Assembly: GCA_958496175.1 (NCBI GenBank)
Contig: OY292279.1
Span: forward strand, 6,324,001 to 6,388,000
From: Sisyra terminalis
Taxonomy: Eukaryota > Arthropoda > Insecta > Neuroptera > Sisyridae
Direction of reading: 5' to 3'
Length of the DNA stretch: 64,000 nt
Below, in pieces: positions 1 through 10,930 of this stretch (position 1 is the stretch's first letter; each line of letters begins with the position of its first letter). The notes under the pieces are model-generated. The model was not told the origin of the DNA and did not search any database. It was given only the letters and a program-made list of their open reading frames with translations. A program made the position numbers and the translations under genes.

Positions 1-77
1 AGAAATTTAAAATCCTCTTCCAGAGCAAAAGACATACGCCAAATCGTGTATGGTGAACTCTGGACTATCCAATATGG

Positions 78-628
78 TTTAATTATATAATTGAAAATCA
101 GATATTTTAATAATAAGTTTATAGATACATAATGGTTATACATGAGTATGGAAAAACTGGGTTTTGTGCAATTGTACAAATTTCAATTTCGCGGTTGTGT
201 TGTACAGTGCAATAGTGTAATAGTTTTTGGAAAAAGGTTCATTCGGGAATCGAAACAGTGAGATGAGGTTATTTTGACGTGAGTATTTTGATAACTTTCG
301 ACTTTTTTTAGTCATAATTAAGACCCGAATTTATTGAACTTGGCGATATTTTTTATTTATGTATAGATGCTGATTGATTTACGGATTATTTAGTTCACGG
401 TAGGTATACCTACCGTAGGTATACGGTTTTTTAGGTAATTTTTAGATATTTGTAAATATTTTTGAGAACTAATTGATCATTACATACAAATATTTTATTT
501 TAAGCAACCGTTTATTAAATGTGTCTTTTTCAAGAGTGTGAAATGTTTTTTTGTATGATTATATTTTTCGTAAAAGAAATAAGAAAAATAAAATACGTTA
601 CGCAGACGAAGTCGCGGGGATCAGCTAG
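78..628 (+). mobile_element. Helitron-like non-autonomous repeat, copy 1
   Basis: This segment matches 13188-13781 over nearly its whole length in the same orientation, including a shared stretch that duplicates the short motif GGTAGGTATACCTACNGTAG. Both copies end in GCAGACGAAGTCGCGG followed by GGATCAGCTAG and then T. A CTAG end followed by T, with a small hairpin (GAC-TTC-GTC) just inside it and no terminal inverted repeat, fits a Helitron 3' end (CTRR inserted between A and T). No Rep/helicase coding is present. The copy lies in or beyond the last visible intron of the minus-strand acyl-CoA synthetase gene. The 5' boundary is set only by where similarity to copy 2 starts. A SINE or another element class is possible. 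Confidence 0.5.
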
Positions 629-758
629 TGTATCAAATATTAGAACTTTGATTTTATTTTAATTTTACAACGTTAAGCTTGAAAAAATTTTTGGCAAATG
701 TGTTCAATTTTTTTTTGCCTAGGTTCTTCAGGTAAATTAAGATTTATTAAAGTCTCAC

Positions 759-3700
759 CTGCAACAAACTCAATTAAAGCTTCTTCCGTAACCGAAGCAT
801 TTTCTTTTTTAACGACAAAAGCCATGGGAAGCTCCCCAAGCTCATTATCCTCCAATCCCATTACAACTACGGCTTTCACATCGGGATGCTTCAACAAAAT
901 CGTCTCAATCATAACCGGTTGAATCTACAAAATAATTAATTTCCCCAATAAAATCAATAAAAATTTAATCTTGAAAAGTCATATCGTACACTCCAGCCCT
1001 GGTATTTGATCAATTCTCGATTTCTGCCAACGAAATAAAGACAATTATCTGAATCAACATAGCCTATATCCCCCGAATGAAACCAACCGTCTTTATCAAA
1101 CGCTGACGCCGACGCCTCGGGATTTCGATAATACTCCCGGGGGGCGTAAGGTATCCGAATGTACAACTCTCCTTTTTCCAGCACGTTTAAACAACGCTTC
1201 GTTTCGGGATCTACAACCTGTGGCAAAAAAAATTCAATTTTTATTCTCAATATTTGTTTAGTTTGTATTAAAAATGTTACCTTTATCTCAATTCCCGCTT
1301 GGATTTTTCCTAGGGAACCCGGTTTTGATTTCACCCATTCTAAATCGGTGGGGAATTCATACTTGGCAACCACGGCCGTTGATTCCGTCGATGCATACGC
1401 ATTGACAATGGGGATGGGATGGAAAATGTTTCGTAATTCTTTGAGGACTTCTTCCGAACAATTGCTGCCGCCAATCAATATGGAATTCAAGTATGAAAGA
1501 TCGAAATTTTTTATATTTTTTGCTCGGACTACTTGCAACAATGCAGTGTGACCCGTAAAATAATACGTGATTTTATATCGCTCCAGTAACGGTAATACTT
1601 GGTCGGCTTGATATTTAGTAATAATTCTGCATCCACCGACTATAATGGTCGATAGTAACGTTAATGGAGCACTTAGCCAGGACAGTGGCGAAAAGAAAAG
1701 GACTCGTTCGAAATTAAAAGTAGCTGTGCTAAAAAGAAAAAAAAAATTTTTGAACCGACAAAGAAATACGATAGAATAAGGTACACAAAGTTTTTGGTAT
1801 ACAAAAATCAACTTTTCCAGAAAAGATTTTTGCAAAAAGGGTCTAGCAGGATCCACATGGCGAGTTGGCCCCCAAATAGGAACCTATGTCGAAACTTATC
1901 TTAAAATATCGGCTTGATATACAAACACATTTTATATACTTTTCGCGACCAAATTCCTCTTTGACCTGGAGATATGGGCAAAAATGTCCCCCCGCATGGC
2001 TATTTTTCAAAGTTACATATCTCAAAAACTAATTAAGCTAGAAAAGTGAACCGAACGCGAGGCTTTAGATTATTTCATAGAGTATATCATATATTTTTTT
2101 GAAACAAATGAAATATTTTATTTATGTGTTCTCTAAAAATGACAATCACGAAAAAAATATATTTTATGCTTCTACATGAGCACTATAACTCATAAAAATT
2201 GCGTGGAAAAAAAACTGGTGCAACACTTTGAAAAAAAAATAAATGTGATTTACTCCTAATAGTATACCTCGGTTTTATTTTTTTTCGAAGTGTTCTACCA
2301 ACTTTTTTTTCACAAAACTTCAATAAAAAATAGGCCACATATAGGGGCAAAACATATATTATTTTCATAATTTTAAGTCTAAGGAAATATAAAAAAAATA
2401 TTACTTTTTTTGTTTTTTTATATTTACTCTTGAGATGATTACTTTCAAGATCAAAATAATTGTTCCCAACAGAAAAAAAAAACAACTAGTGTTCAATTTT
2501 TATTAAAATATGAATAAAAAAAAATATCTTCACTGCTATAATTTATTACAATTGGAATATTATGAACCTAAAATAATTTGGTTAGTATCTCGTAGGATGC
2601 AGTATTCTGAATAATAATTGTTCATATGAAAAATAACAAATAAAAGCTGTTGCATGAGAATAATATCCCACTGTAAAGTTTCTATTGGAGAATCACAGGA
2701 ATAACGGGAAATACTGTTGCAATCTTTAACATTTGAAATATAATCATTGTATATACAACTGTTTTCGCTATTTATATATATGTCTTGATTTTATTTCTAC
2801 CCTGATGATTAAAGGTACTTATTTTTGACATTGGTTTAAAATATTATTTAATAGTTCATTTTTTCGCCCACTTTTGGTAGAACCTGTAAAAATTTTGGTA
2901 TGAGCCAGTGAATAATATCCTAAGCTAAACGAAGAAAACCAAGTAATTCAAATGCCGTCAATATGTACGCAGATATAATTGTAGACGTATAGTATTCCAG
3001 TTGTAATAAATTATAACAGTGGTGATAATTTTTTTTTATTCGTATTTTAATAAAAATTGAACACTAGTTGTTTTTTTCTTCTGGGATCAATTATTTTGAT
3101 CTTGAAAGTAATCATCTTAAGAGTAAATATAGAAAAACAAAAAAAACTAATAATTTTTTTTTATGTTTCCTTAGACTTAAAATTATGAAAATAATATATG
3201 TTTTACTCCTATATGTGGTCTATTATTAATTGAAGTTTTGTGAAAAAAAAAAATTGGTGCAACACTTCGAAAAAAAATAAAACCGAGGTATACTATTAGG
3301 CGTGAATCACATTTTATTTTTTTTCAAGGTGTTGCACCAATTATTATTTCACGCAATTTTTATGAGCCATAGTGCTCACGTAGAAGCATAAAATATATTT
3401 TTTTCGTGATTGTCATTTTCCAAGAACACATAAAAAAAATTATTTCATTTGTTTTTTGGATTTTTTTTGTATACTTTTTTTTTCTAAAAATTTCAAAAAA
3501 ATATATGATATACTTTGTAAAATAATCTAAAGCCTCGCGTTGGTTTCACTTCTCTAGCTTAATTAGTTTTTGAGATATATAACTTTGAAAAATAGTCCTG
3601 CAGGGGGACATTTTTACCCATATCTCCAGGTCCAAGAGGAATTTGGTCGCGAAAAGTATATAAAATGTATTTGTTTATCAAGCCGATATTTAGCTAGACC

Positions 3701-4767
3701 CATGGCTAGATGGCTAGACCCATTCACAGGAATTTGTAGACAATTCAATTGAATTTTTAATTTGATAATCTAATAACAAAAAACCGATAAAGTCTCATTA
3801 TTACAAGAAGAAATTACGGTGTAGTTTTTAAACTAATAGATAAATTATCAGATCATTCAAAGAAATCACGATTTGAATAACTACCAACCGCAAAAATGTT
3901 CACATAACAATACAAATGTATATTGATTTTTTCAATCCACATTGTTGTTAACTTCTACTTACTCTAAACTAGAGACGGAATGATAAAGCACTCGATGAGT
4001 AATTGGAATTCCCTTGATATTTCCGGTAGATCCACTCGAACATAAAATCAACACTTTCGCCGTGTAAATATCGACGAAAACCGAATGAAAAGAATCAAAA
4101 TCAAAGTCCTCATTTTCCAACGAAATCAACCCATCGAATTCCTCTCCAAAAACAATTTTTTCACATTGAAAACTTTCACAAACTTCCTCAATCATTTCAT
4201 AACAATCGCCTCCATCACAAAAGATCAATTTCGGTTGGGTCAAATTCAAAATATGATGAATTTCAGCTAAAAACAGATATATAAATCCCAAATTGATTTT
4301 CAGCAGAAAATTTTACATTTTGTGTAATCAGGATGCAATGGTAATACGGTGATGCCTTGATACATCGCCCCCAAAAACGGGATGAAAATATCCAAATGAT
4401 TTCGAGCACATATTGATATGATATCCCCCGATTTGAGGCCTTTATCTTCCAATTTCCGGGCCACTTGAATTGAATATTGGATCAATTCCTCGTACGTATG
4501 TTGTTTACCACTAACTGGATCGATTTGCGCCAATTTTTCCCGATTTTCACGCATGCGATTCAACAAAAATTGACCGAGATTTCCGTCACATCCGCCCAAA
4601 TCGGGCAACTGTGGTCCTTTGAAAATGATTTCCTCGTCCATTCTCTCGCCAAACACCAACGACTCGAATGATATATTCGCGGGTATCACTGAACCAATGC
4701 TGGCCATTGAATGATGTCTAACTCCTCTCATTAACTTCTTTATATAATGGGAAAAAACATCGATCAC
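759..4767 (-). CDS. Acyl-CoA synthetase, luciferase/4-coumarate-CoA ligase type (five exons, 3' part outside the window)
   Basis: Exons on the minus strand are 4767-4317, 4266-3963, 1728-1281, 1217-990 and 924-759. All junctions are GT-AG and the frame is kept throughout (about 532 codons). The product should activate a carboxylic acid with ATP and transfer it to CoA. Visible ANL-family motifs are the phosphate-binding loop SSGSTGNIKG in exon 2, the YASTEST motif (YGxTE position) in exon 3, and GWFHSGDIGYVD plus GRNRELIKYQGWS in exon 4. Exon 5 begins the C-terminal lid (QPVMIETILLKHPDV) and ends at a donor, GCAG|gtgagac. The final ~40 residues with the catalytic lysine are not found and presumably lie left of position 1. 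Reading on past that donor gives an unrelated tail and a stop at 673, which I reject as coding. The start is uncertain: Met at 4767 gives an unusually long N-terminus, whereas in-frame ATGs at 4707 or 4641 match the usual family length better. The substrate cannot be predicted; peroxisomal location cannot be tested without the C-terminus. Confidence 0.88.
1729..3962 (-). other. Intron 2 of the acyl-CoA synthetase gene
   Basis: This 2.2 kb intron is far larger than the other introns seen in the gene (about 50-65 bp). Its donor follows TTTAGA (GTAAGT) and its acceptor is CTTTTTAG just before ACAGCTACTTTTAAT. Almost all of the extra length is one long inverted-repeat element at 1903-3694. Confidence 0.8.
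1903..3694. mobile_element. Long fold-back (inverted-repeat) element inside an intron
   Basis: The two arms, about 1903-2556 and 2996-3694, are inverted copies around a ~440 bp spacer. The outer ends read AAATATCGGCTTGATA and its complement. Each arm holds a matching open frame (1843-2025 minus, 3570-3752 plus) sharing GGHF, PYLQV and EEFGREKYIKC, an effect of the inverted duplication. No transposase is visible. The pieces flanking the ends contain related TCTAGCC/GGTCTAGC motifs, so the exact termini are uncertain. Confidence 0.75.
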
Positions 4768-5033
4768 GATATTATGAAAAAATTATTACTTTTTAAACAC
4801 AGGCTGGTAACTTTAAACTTGAAAATAGTCACTTGTAACATCTGTATATGTACATCAGATAAATTAATTCAATACCGCACATAGTAATGAGCTAAATAAT
4901 TACAATATTTAAACCAAGAAAAATTTAATAATTAGAGGTCAGCTTGTTTACGATTTTTTTTTTTGCTATAAAAAGAAAAAGCACAAATGTTTCTCTTTTT
5001 CTTGATTCATCAACCGTTTATTGTTCTATATAT

Positions 5034-5380
5034 AATATAAAATTTGTTCTTCGAGAAAAATGTCTTGATAAATGTTTCAATTATCTAGTTAAGACAACCT
5101 TGAAATATCTAAACTAGCGATACTAAACCTTTTTTTCCTCCTAGGTTATTACGAATTCTAAACAATTATTGGAAAAATTTGATCAATATAACTAGTAACT
5201 CTACAGGTGTTTTCTACTAATAAATGATTGCCAATTGTTAACTTAAAAAAAAAACATTTTTTTTAAGAAATCAAGAAATTGTGATGTATGGATTAAAGTT
5301 TGGAATTCATTTCAAACTTGAGGTCAAAGATAAAGATTTTAGATTTTTTTTTCAAAATTGTTTCCCATATTTTTTAAGCA
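5034..5380 (+). repeat. Direct repeat flanking a hairpin element, left copy
   Basis: The segment containing AAAAATGTCTTGATAAAT and CTAAACTAGCGATACTAAAC recurs in the same orientation at about 6270-6520, where roughly 100 bp corresponding to 5215-5320 are missing. The two copies bracket the inverted-repeat element at 5412-6262. Confidence 0.75.
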
Positions 5381-5411
5381 AAAAACTAAAGAAAATTTTA
5401 ACCGTTTATAA

Positions 5412-6262
5412 TAGACTGAATCAAAAAAAAATTATGATTTTTTTTTCTTAATTATATCGAAAATATTGTTGGGAATGACAAAAAAAATCTTGTGAAAGTT
5501 TAAGCTCTTAATATTAATATTAAGAGGTGCTTCATAGCAAATTTCGATTTTCCATTTAAATAACATGGGAACAATATTCTCTTGTATTTTGGAATTTTAT
5601 AGCTCACGTCGGTGACAATATTTCGGAATGACCAAGGTATATTCTTGTAGAAAATTGAACGATCTACAAAAAAGGTCTTCGACAAGTTTTTGATATATTT
5701 ATTCCTTCAAAAGTTATTCGAGGTCAAAGTTGAACTAAACAGAAATTTTAATATTTTTTCAATTTTTTGACGCAACCATCAATTTTATGAGAAAATTTTA
5801 AATGACATATTTTGTAGAGTACTTTTTTTTCTATAACTTATCTACATAAAAGTTTTCGATATTTTTCACAGGTCGTAAGTTATTTGCATTAAACTGGAAT
5901 TTCCCTGAATTATTATATTTTTAACATATTTTTTTTTTGTATTTTAATTAAATAACTTCGAACCTGTGTAAAAATTTCAAAAACTTTTATGGAGATAAGT
6001 TTTAAGAAAAAAGGTGCTCAGCAAAAAATGTCCTATAAATTTTTTTCATAAATTTGATGGTTGCGTCAAAAAATTGAAAAAAACTTTTTTCTTTAAAATA
6101 TTAAAATTTCTTTTTAGTTCAACTTTGTCCTTGAATAACTTTTGAAGGAATAAATATATCAAAAACTTGTTCGAGACCTTTTTTGTAGATCGTTTAATTT
6201 TCTACAAGAATATATATTGGTTATTCCAAAAAATTTTCACCAATGTGATCTATAAAATTATA
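5412..6262. mobile_element. Hairpin element, family F copy 1 (right end replaced)
   Basis: The left arm starts TAGACTGAATCAAAA and runs to about 5930; the right arm is its inverted copy from about 5930 to 6262, where it stops short and changes into the 6270 direct repeat. It is non-coding. The islands GCTCTTAATATTAATATTAA, AACATGGGAA, TCTACAAAAAAGG and AAAGTTATTCGAGG lie at offsets +92, +150, +251 and +298 from the left end, as in the other families. Confidence 0.8.
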
Positions 6263-6269
6263 TTTTATA

Positions 6270-6520
6270 ATATAAAATTAGTTTTTCAAGAAAAATGTCT
6301 TGATAAATTTTTCAATTTTTTAGTTAAGACAACCTTGAAATATCTAAACTAGCGATACTAAACCTTTTTTTCCTCCTAAGTTATTACAAATTCTAAGCAA
6401 TCATTGGAAAATTTTGATCAATATAACTAGTAAATCTACAGGTGTGAAACTTCAGGTCAAAGATAAAGATTTTAGATTTTTATTTCAAAATTTGTATCAA
6501 TTTTTTTGGCCTAAGACTAA
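6270..6520 (+). repeat. Direct repeat flanking a hairpin element, right copy
   Basis: Second copy of the 5034-5380 segment with an internal deletion of about 100 bp. It begins exactly where the right arm of the hairpin element breaks off, so the duplication and the truncation are probably one event. Confidence 0.72.
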
Positions 6521-8738
6521 GCAAATATTGGAAACTTAGATACGGAAAAACTACATTATTGCTCACCAAAAAATTAATTTGGCATTGGTCAAAGTTTTGG
6601 ACTGAGTTTTGATTGATATTGAAGACTTTTGATCGAAAAAACAAAAAAAAATGCGAATTGTTTATTCCTACATTCTGGCAATATCAGTCTTGGAAATTCA
6701 AATATTTTACCTTAAAATTTTTCCGAAGTAAATTTTCCTTTCTAGCCGGTAAACTTATCGGGAAATACGGCGCATCATCGTTAATGAGTTTACCTGTATT
6801 TGGAAAAAGTTAATTTTCTCAACCTTACATTAAGCGAAAAAATATTTGAGTCCAAAAATAGCGTTGTATTGTATAGTTTTTTAATTAAATGGAAAATATA
6901 TAGATGAAAAAAAAAACTTTTTAATAGTTTGATTTTTTTAATGAAACTTAATGTAAATAATTATTATTTTTAGTACATTAAACGTTATAAACCTTTTAAA
7001 TAATATTAATTATACCCTCAACTATATCAGCGTTCAATAGTTTTCCGTTTAAAAATTTTTTTCTTCATAAAAATTATAATTTTTTCTATAGACAATATGC
7101 GCTAATATTTTCTTTATTGTTACTATAATGTAATTTAGAAATACCATTTCAAGTGATGAAAATTTGTTTCATTGAAACTTATCCTTGAATTCCTTTCAAT
7201 ACCAACAATTTTTCCTTTAATTGACACAAGAAAATTACGTATGAATAAACAATGGATTTATAGAAAATTTCTTAGTCATGCGGCCCACGGGCCGCTGATT
7301 AAATATCACTGCTGAAAACCAATACTTTCAACAATAAATCCCTCTTCACTCTCCACCAAAACTCGTGGATAATTTCACCTAACTTTGCTCACGAAAATTG
7401 GTGCGGGTAATCATAGGATTGGAAATTACTCCACCATAAATAAAAAAAAAATAAATACGAGTGGATTGCATGTCTCGGGGACAAATCTCTCCATACGTAT
7501 TATCTGTTCATATTAAATGAGCCGAGTAAAACGTAAGATTCGCCTAGAAAAATTGAATTTTTTTCTAAATTTAATTACAAAGCATTTTTTTTCTTGAATT
7601 TCATAGTTATAATTTTCTATGATTATCAATTATTGACTTAGTTCGCAGACAAAGATAATGATTTAATCAATTGTACAATTATTAATCGTTAATTTTTTAT
7701 ATAATTTAATCAATGTATTGTCGACTGAATCAAGTGGTACCTAAAGGGTGGCACATTTTACCGAAGTGGCAGTAATTATTTCGCGTGAAACTCGAAGATG
7801 AATTAGGGATGTTAATGTTAATGTCAATCACGCGCGCTTTTATCAATAAATAAACACTTAGGATTCGAATGTGTGTACATCCGGTTCATCTGTTCGAAGC
7901 GACGTTTCCTTCCGGTGACGCCTTAGCGCCGCGAGGCGCACATTTTGTTCAACCCTGCCTGCACAGACCAATCTCTCGTCCCTTTGATTATCCATCCAAG
8001 CAACATTATTTCCGATTTACTACCCTTGTAATCTATTGTTAATTATCGGTGTGTTACACCTCTGGGCAAGATTATCAATTTTCTCCTTTTAACCACTCTA
8101 TTTTCCCGCCCAACTTCACTCCCAACTTCATTTTTATTTCATCGAAGTAATATTACCTTTTTACTCTGGTGTACAAAGTGAATAAAATATTGCAAACTAG
8201 AAAAATTGCATTTTTTATAGCAAAAAGTTATATATTGTATAATGATCATTTCTGAGACTAATTTATAATTCTATACTATGAAAAACCATGACAAACTTTC
8301 CATGTGGTTGAATATTGCAATAATTATTTCGCCTCTTTTTGGTTTATAAAAAAATCAAAGGTCTATAATTTGAAAGGTATACGTATTTTATTGTACAAAG
8401 GTTCATTTAAATGCGCAGTTTTTAATTTAATTTATGGAACTATAGTAAAGTTTCTTGAACCACTTTTCCCCACATTTTTAAAATTTTATATAATACAAAA
8501 AATCTAAGTAAAATTCTTTCACATACTAGTAGATTCAATTCTACTATTTGGTAAATTACAGAAAAGCTGTATAAGTACAAAGATTTTTAACAATCAATAA
8601 CAACAATAACAATAATAGTTATTCTTATAGCCATAACAACAATCACAAAAACAATTAACAGTAGGAGTAAGAATAATAATAATAGTCTATTATAACAATA
8701 TCAATGCTGATAATAATGTGAAACATTGGTATATATAT
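6521..8738. other. Intergenic DNA without a recognised gene; one CpG-rich patch
   Basis: Mostly AT-rich unique-looking sequence. A GC-richer patch at about 7870-8060 includes GCGCCGCGAGGCGC and stands out from its surroundings. It could be a promoter, a non-coding first exon or an insulator-like site, but no open frame or splice pattern supports a gene. About 8590-8700 is simple AAC/AAT-rich sequence. Confidence 0.5.
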
Positions 8739-9549
8739 TAGGGTGATTTTTTTTTACTTTTTTTGACTTTTTTTGGTCCCATCGTGAAATTTTGTTGGAA
8801 ATACCAAAAAAAAAAATCCCTGAAAGTTTGAGCCCTTAATATTAATTTTAAGTCCTCGACCAAGACGTGTAAAGATTTCCCATTGAAAATACACGGAAAC
8901 TCTGATTATTTTTAATTTTTAAATTTCTATATCTCACCGGCATTTCATGGGATCGCTTTTACCGAAGATGGTTTTTTCTCAGAATTAAACACTCTACAAA
9001 AGTACCCATTGCGACAAAGTCGTAACTCACACCGGTGAGGTAGTACGGGCCACTGAACCTGATTTTTCCATAAAATTCGCGTTTTTTTTGCATTTATCTC
9101 GTAAATAACAAGAGCTACGGAAAAATTATAAATTAAAAACTTGTAGAGAATTTGATTTCCTACAAAAAAGTTTCTGTAGACCAAATCGCGATGATCAATA
9201 TTAAACGAGATATTAAGCCTTGAATTTTATGGAAAAATCAGATTCAGTGGCCCGTACTACCTCACCGGTGTGAGTTACGACTTTGTCGCAATGGGCACTT
9301 TTGTAGAGCGTTTAATTCTGAGAAAAAACCATCTTCGGTAAAAGCGATCCCTTGAAATGCCGCTGAGATATAGAAATTTAAAAATAAAAAAATCAGAGTT
9401 TCCGTGTATTTTCAATGGGAAATTTTTACACGTCTTGGTCGAGAACTTAAAATCAATATTAAGGGCTCAAACTTTCAGAGAATTTTTTTTTGGTATTTCC
9501 AACAAAATTTCACGATGGGACCAAAAAAAGTAAAAAAAAAATCACCCTA
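8739..9549. mobile_element. Hairpin element, family H1 (TAGGGTGATTTTT ends)
   Basis: A nearly perfect inverted repeat of 811 bp with ends TAGGGTGATTTTTTTTTAC and its complement. The flanks ATATATAT (8731-8738) and ATAAATAT (9550-9557) match at 7 of 8 positions, consistent with an 8-bp target duplication, though AT-rich flanks make this weak evidence. It has no coding content. Islands related to family F sit at +93 (GCCCTTAATATTAATTTTAA), +151 (TACACGGAAAC) and +254 (TCTACAAAAG). Confidence 0.85.
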
Positions 9550-10339
9550 ATAAATATATATATATATGTATAGAAAGCTATATAATAAGAAATAATAATT
9601 TTGCAATAAATAGTTAATAGGAATATTTGTTTAGTTACAAAATCTATCAGGCAAATTTATTACATTCCATTTTTGTAACCTTCTTATCATCTTACTGTTG
9701 TCCAATAAGTTTATTGCGAGATGGTTGGAATGAGCATTTAGTTTTGTCAAGTATTTTTTAATTTGTAAATTAAAAATGTGAAAATTTGTAAATTTTGCCA
9801 AAAAAACATTTTATTTTACTTATTTTGCCCATACTATCGATAGGTTCTTATAGAAACAAAATAATAGAATTTAATTCCAATAGAATAAAATAGTAAAGGA
9901 AAGTCAAAGGAAGATTTTTTTTAAAACTCAAATTTTTAACAAAATTAGATAGATATCAACTTTTTTTGGATAAAGGCTTTTGCCAGATAAGATGGTCTAA
10001 AAGCCCCCATTGCAATCGGGCTAATTTTTTTTCTGAAAATACCTTACAGTATGGACAACATCTCAGAAAAATTTCAACTCTGAAATATGATGCGTTATTG
10101 TGTAAAAAATAAAAAAAAATTTTCAAATTCAATATTCTCCGAAACTGTTCGATAATACCGAAAAAAGTACTTATGAGTTTCAAGATATTATTAAGTAGTA
10201 GTCCGAGAAAAATTCGTTCATGAATCAAATCGATCGATCCTTGTTGAAAATATGATTTATTTTTTCAAAAATTTTTTTTTATGCCAAACTCGTTTGGTAC
10301 ACCTTAGTTTTTTTTCTGTATAATCCTCTACCATCATTC
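9550..10339. other. Intergenic DNA, nothing recognised
   Basis: AT-rich sequence after the hairpin element. Only short fortuitous open frames occur, and I see no known repeat. Confidence 0.5.
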
Positions 10340-10930
10340 TACAAAATACAATTTTTTTTTTATTTTTAAAAATATTAGACAATAGTTAAAAAAAAGAAGT
10401 AATCTTTAAATATTTTTTTGTGTGCAAAAATCTTTTAGTACCATCACGTAATTTTTTGTACATCATCCCCTTGTCTCAGTTTACTAAATATAATTTTTTC
10501 GTATTTTTAAAAATGTTAGATAATGGTTAGAAAAATTAAACATTTTTTTGTAATTCAGTTTTTCAGCCTTACGTACTTAGTTTTTTTTCTAAAGTAATTG
10601 CTAAATGAAGTATAAATATTTTAATGTTACTTAGAAAATTTATAAAATAAATGTTGATGGCTAAGGCGATGAATAATTACTTTAAAAAAAAACTAAGTAC
10701 GTAAGGGCTGAAAAACTGAATTACAAAAGAAAGTTTAATTTTTCTAACCAATATCTAACATTTTTAAAAATACGAAAAAATTATATTTAGTAAACTGAAA
10801 CAAGGGGATGATGTACAAAATATTGCGTGATGATACTAACAGATTTAAGAACACAAAAAAAGTTTTAAGAATACTTTTTTTTTTAACTGACTTCTTTTTA
10901 ATAAATGTTTAAAATATTTTTGTTTGAAAT
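10340..10930. mobile_element. Fold-back element with partly duplicated arm
   Basis: The segment about 10385-10585 (with TACCATCACGTAATTTTTTG and GCCTTACGTACTTAG) recurs inverted at about 10676-10905. Just outside the left arm, 10290-10400 is a diverged direct copy of part of the same arm. It has no coding content and a different sequence family from the TAGGGTG/TAGACTG hairpins. Confidence 0.65.

Noticed and set aside
673..758. Direct read-through of the acyl-CoA synthetase exon 5 to a stop at 673
   Set aside because: The tail does not match the conserved C-terminus, and a good splice donor (GCAG|gtgagac) precedes it.
1843..2025. 60-residue frame with YLQV/EEFGREKYIKC and its mate at 3570-3752 as genes
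   Set aside because: They are mirror copies in the two arms of one fold-back element inside an intron; no start context, no family resemblance.
7915..7945. CTCF-like site CCGCGAGGCG
   Set aside because: Only the first half of the consensus fits (no GGCAG half); a single match in 64 kb is not evidence.
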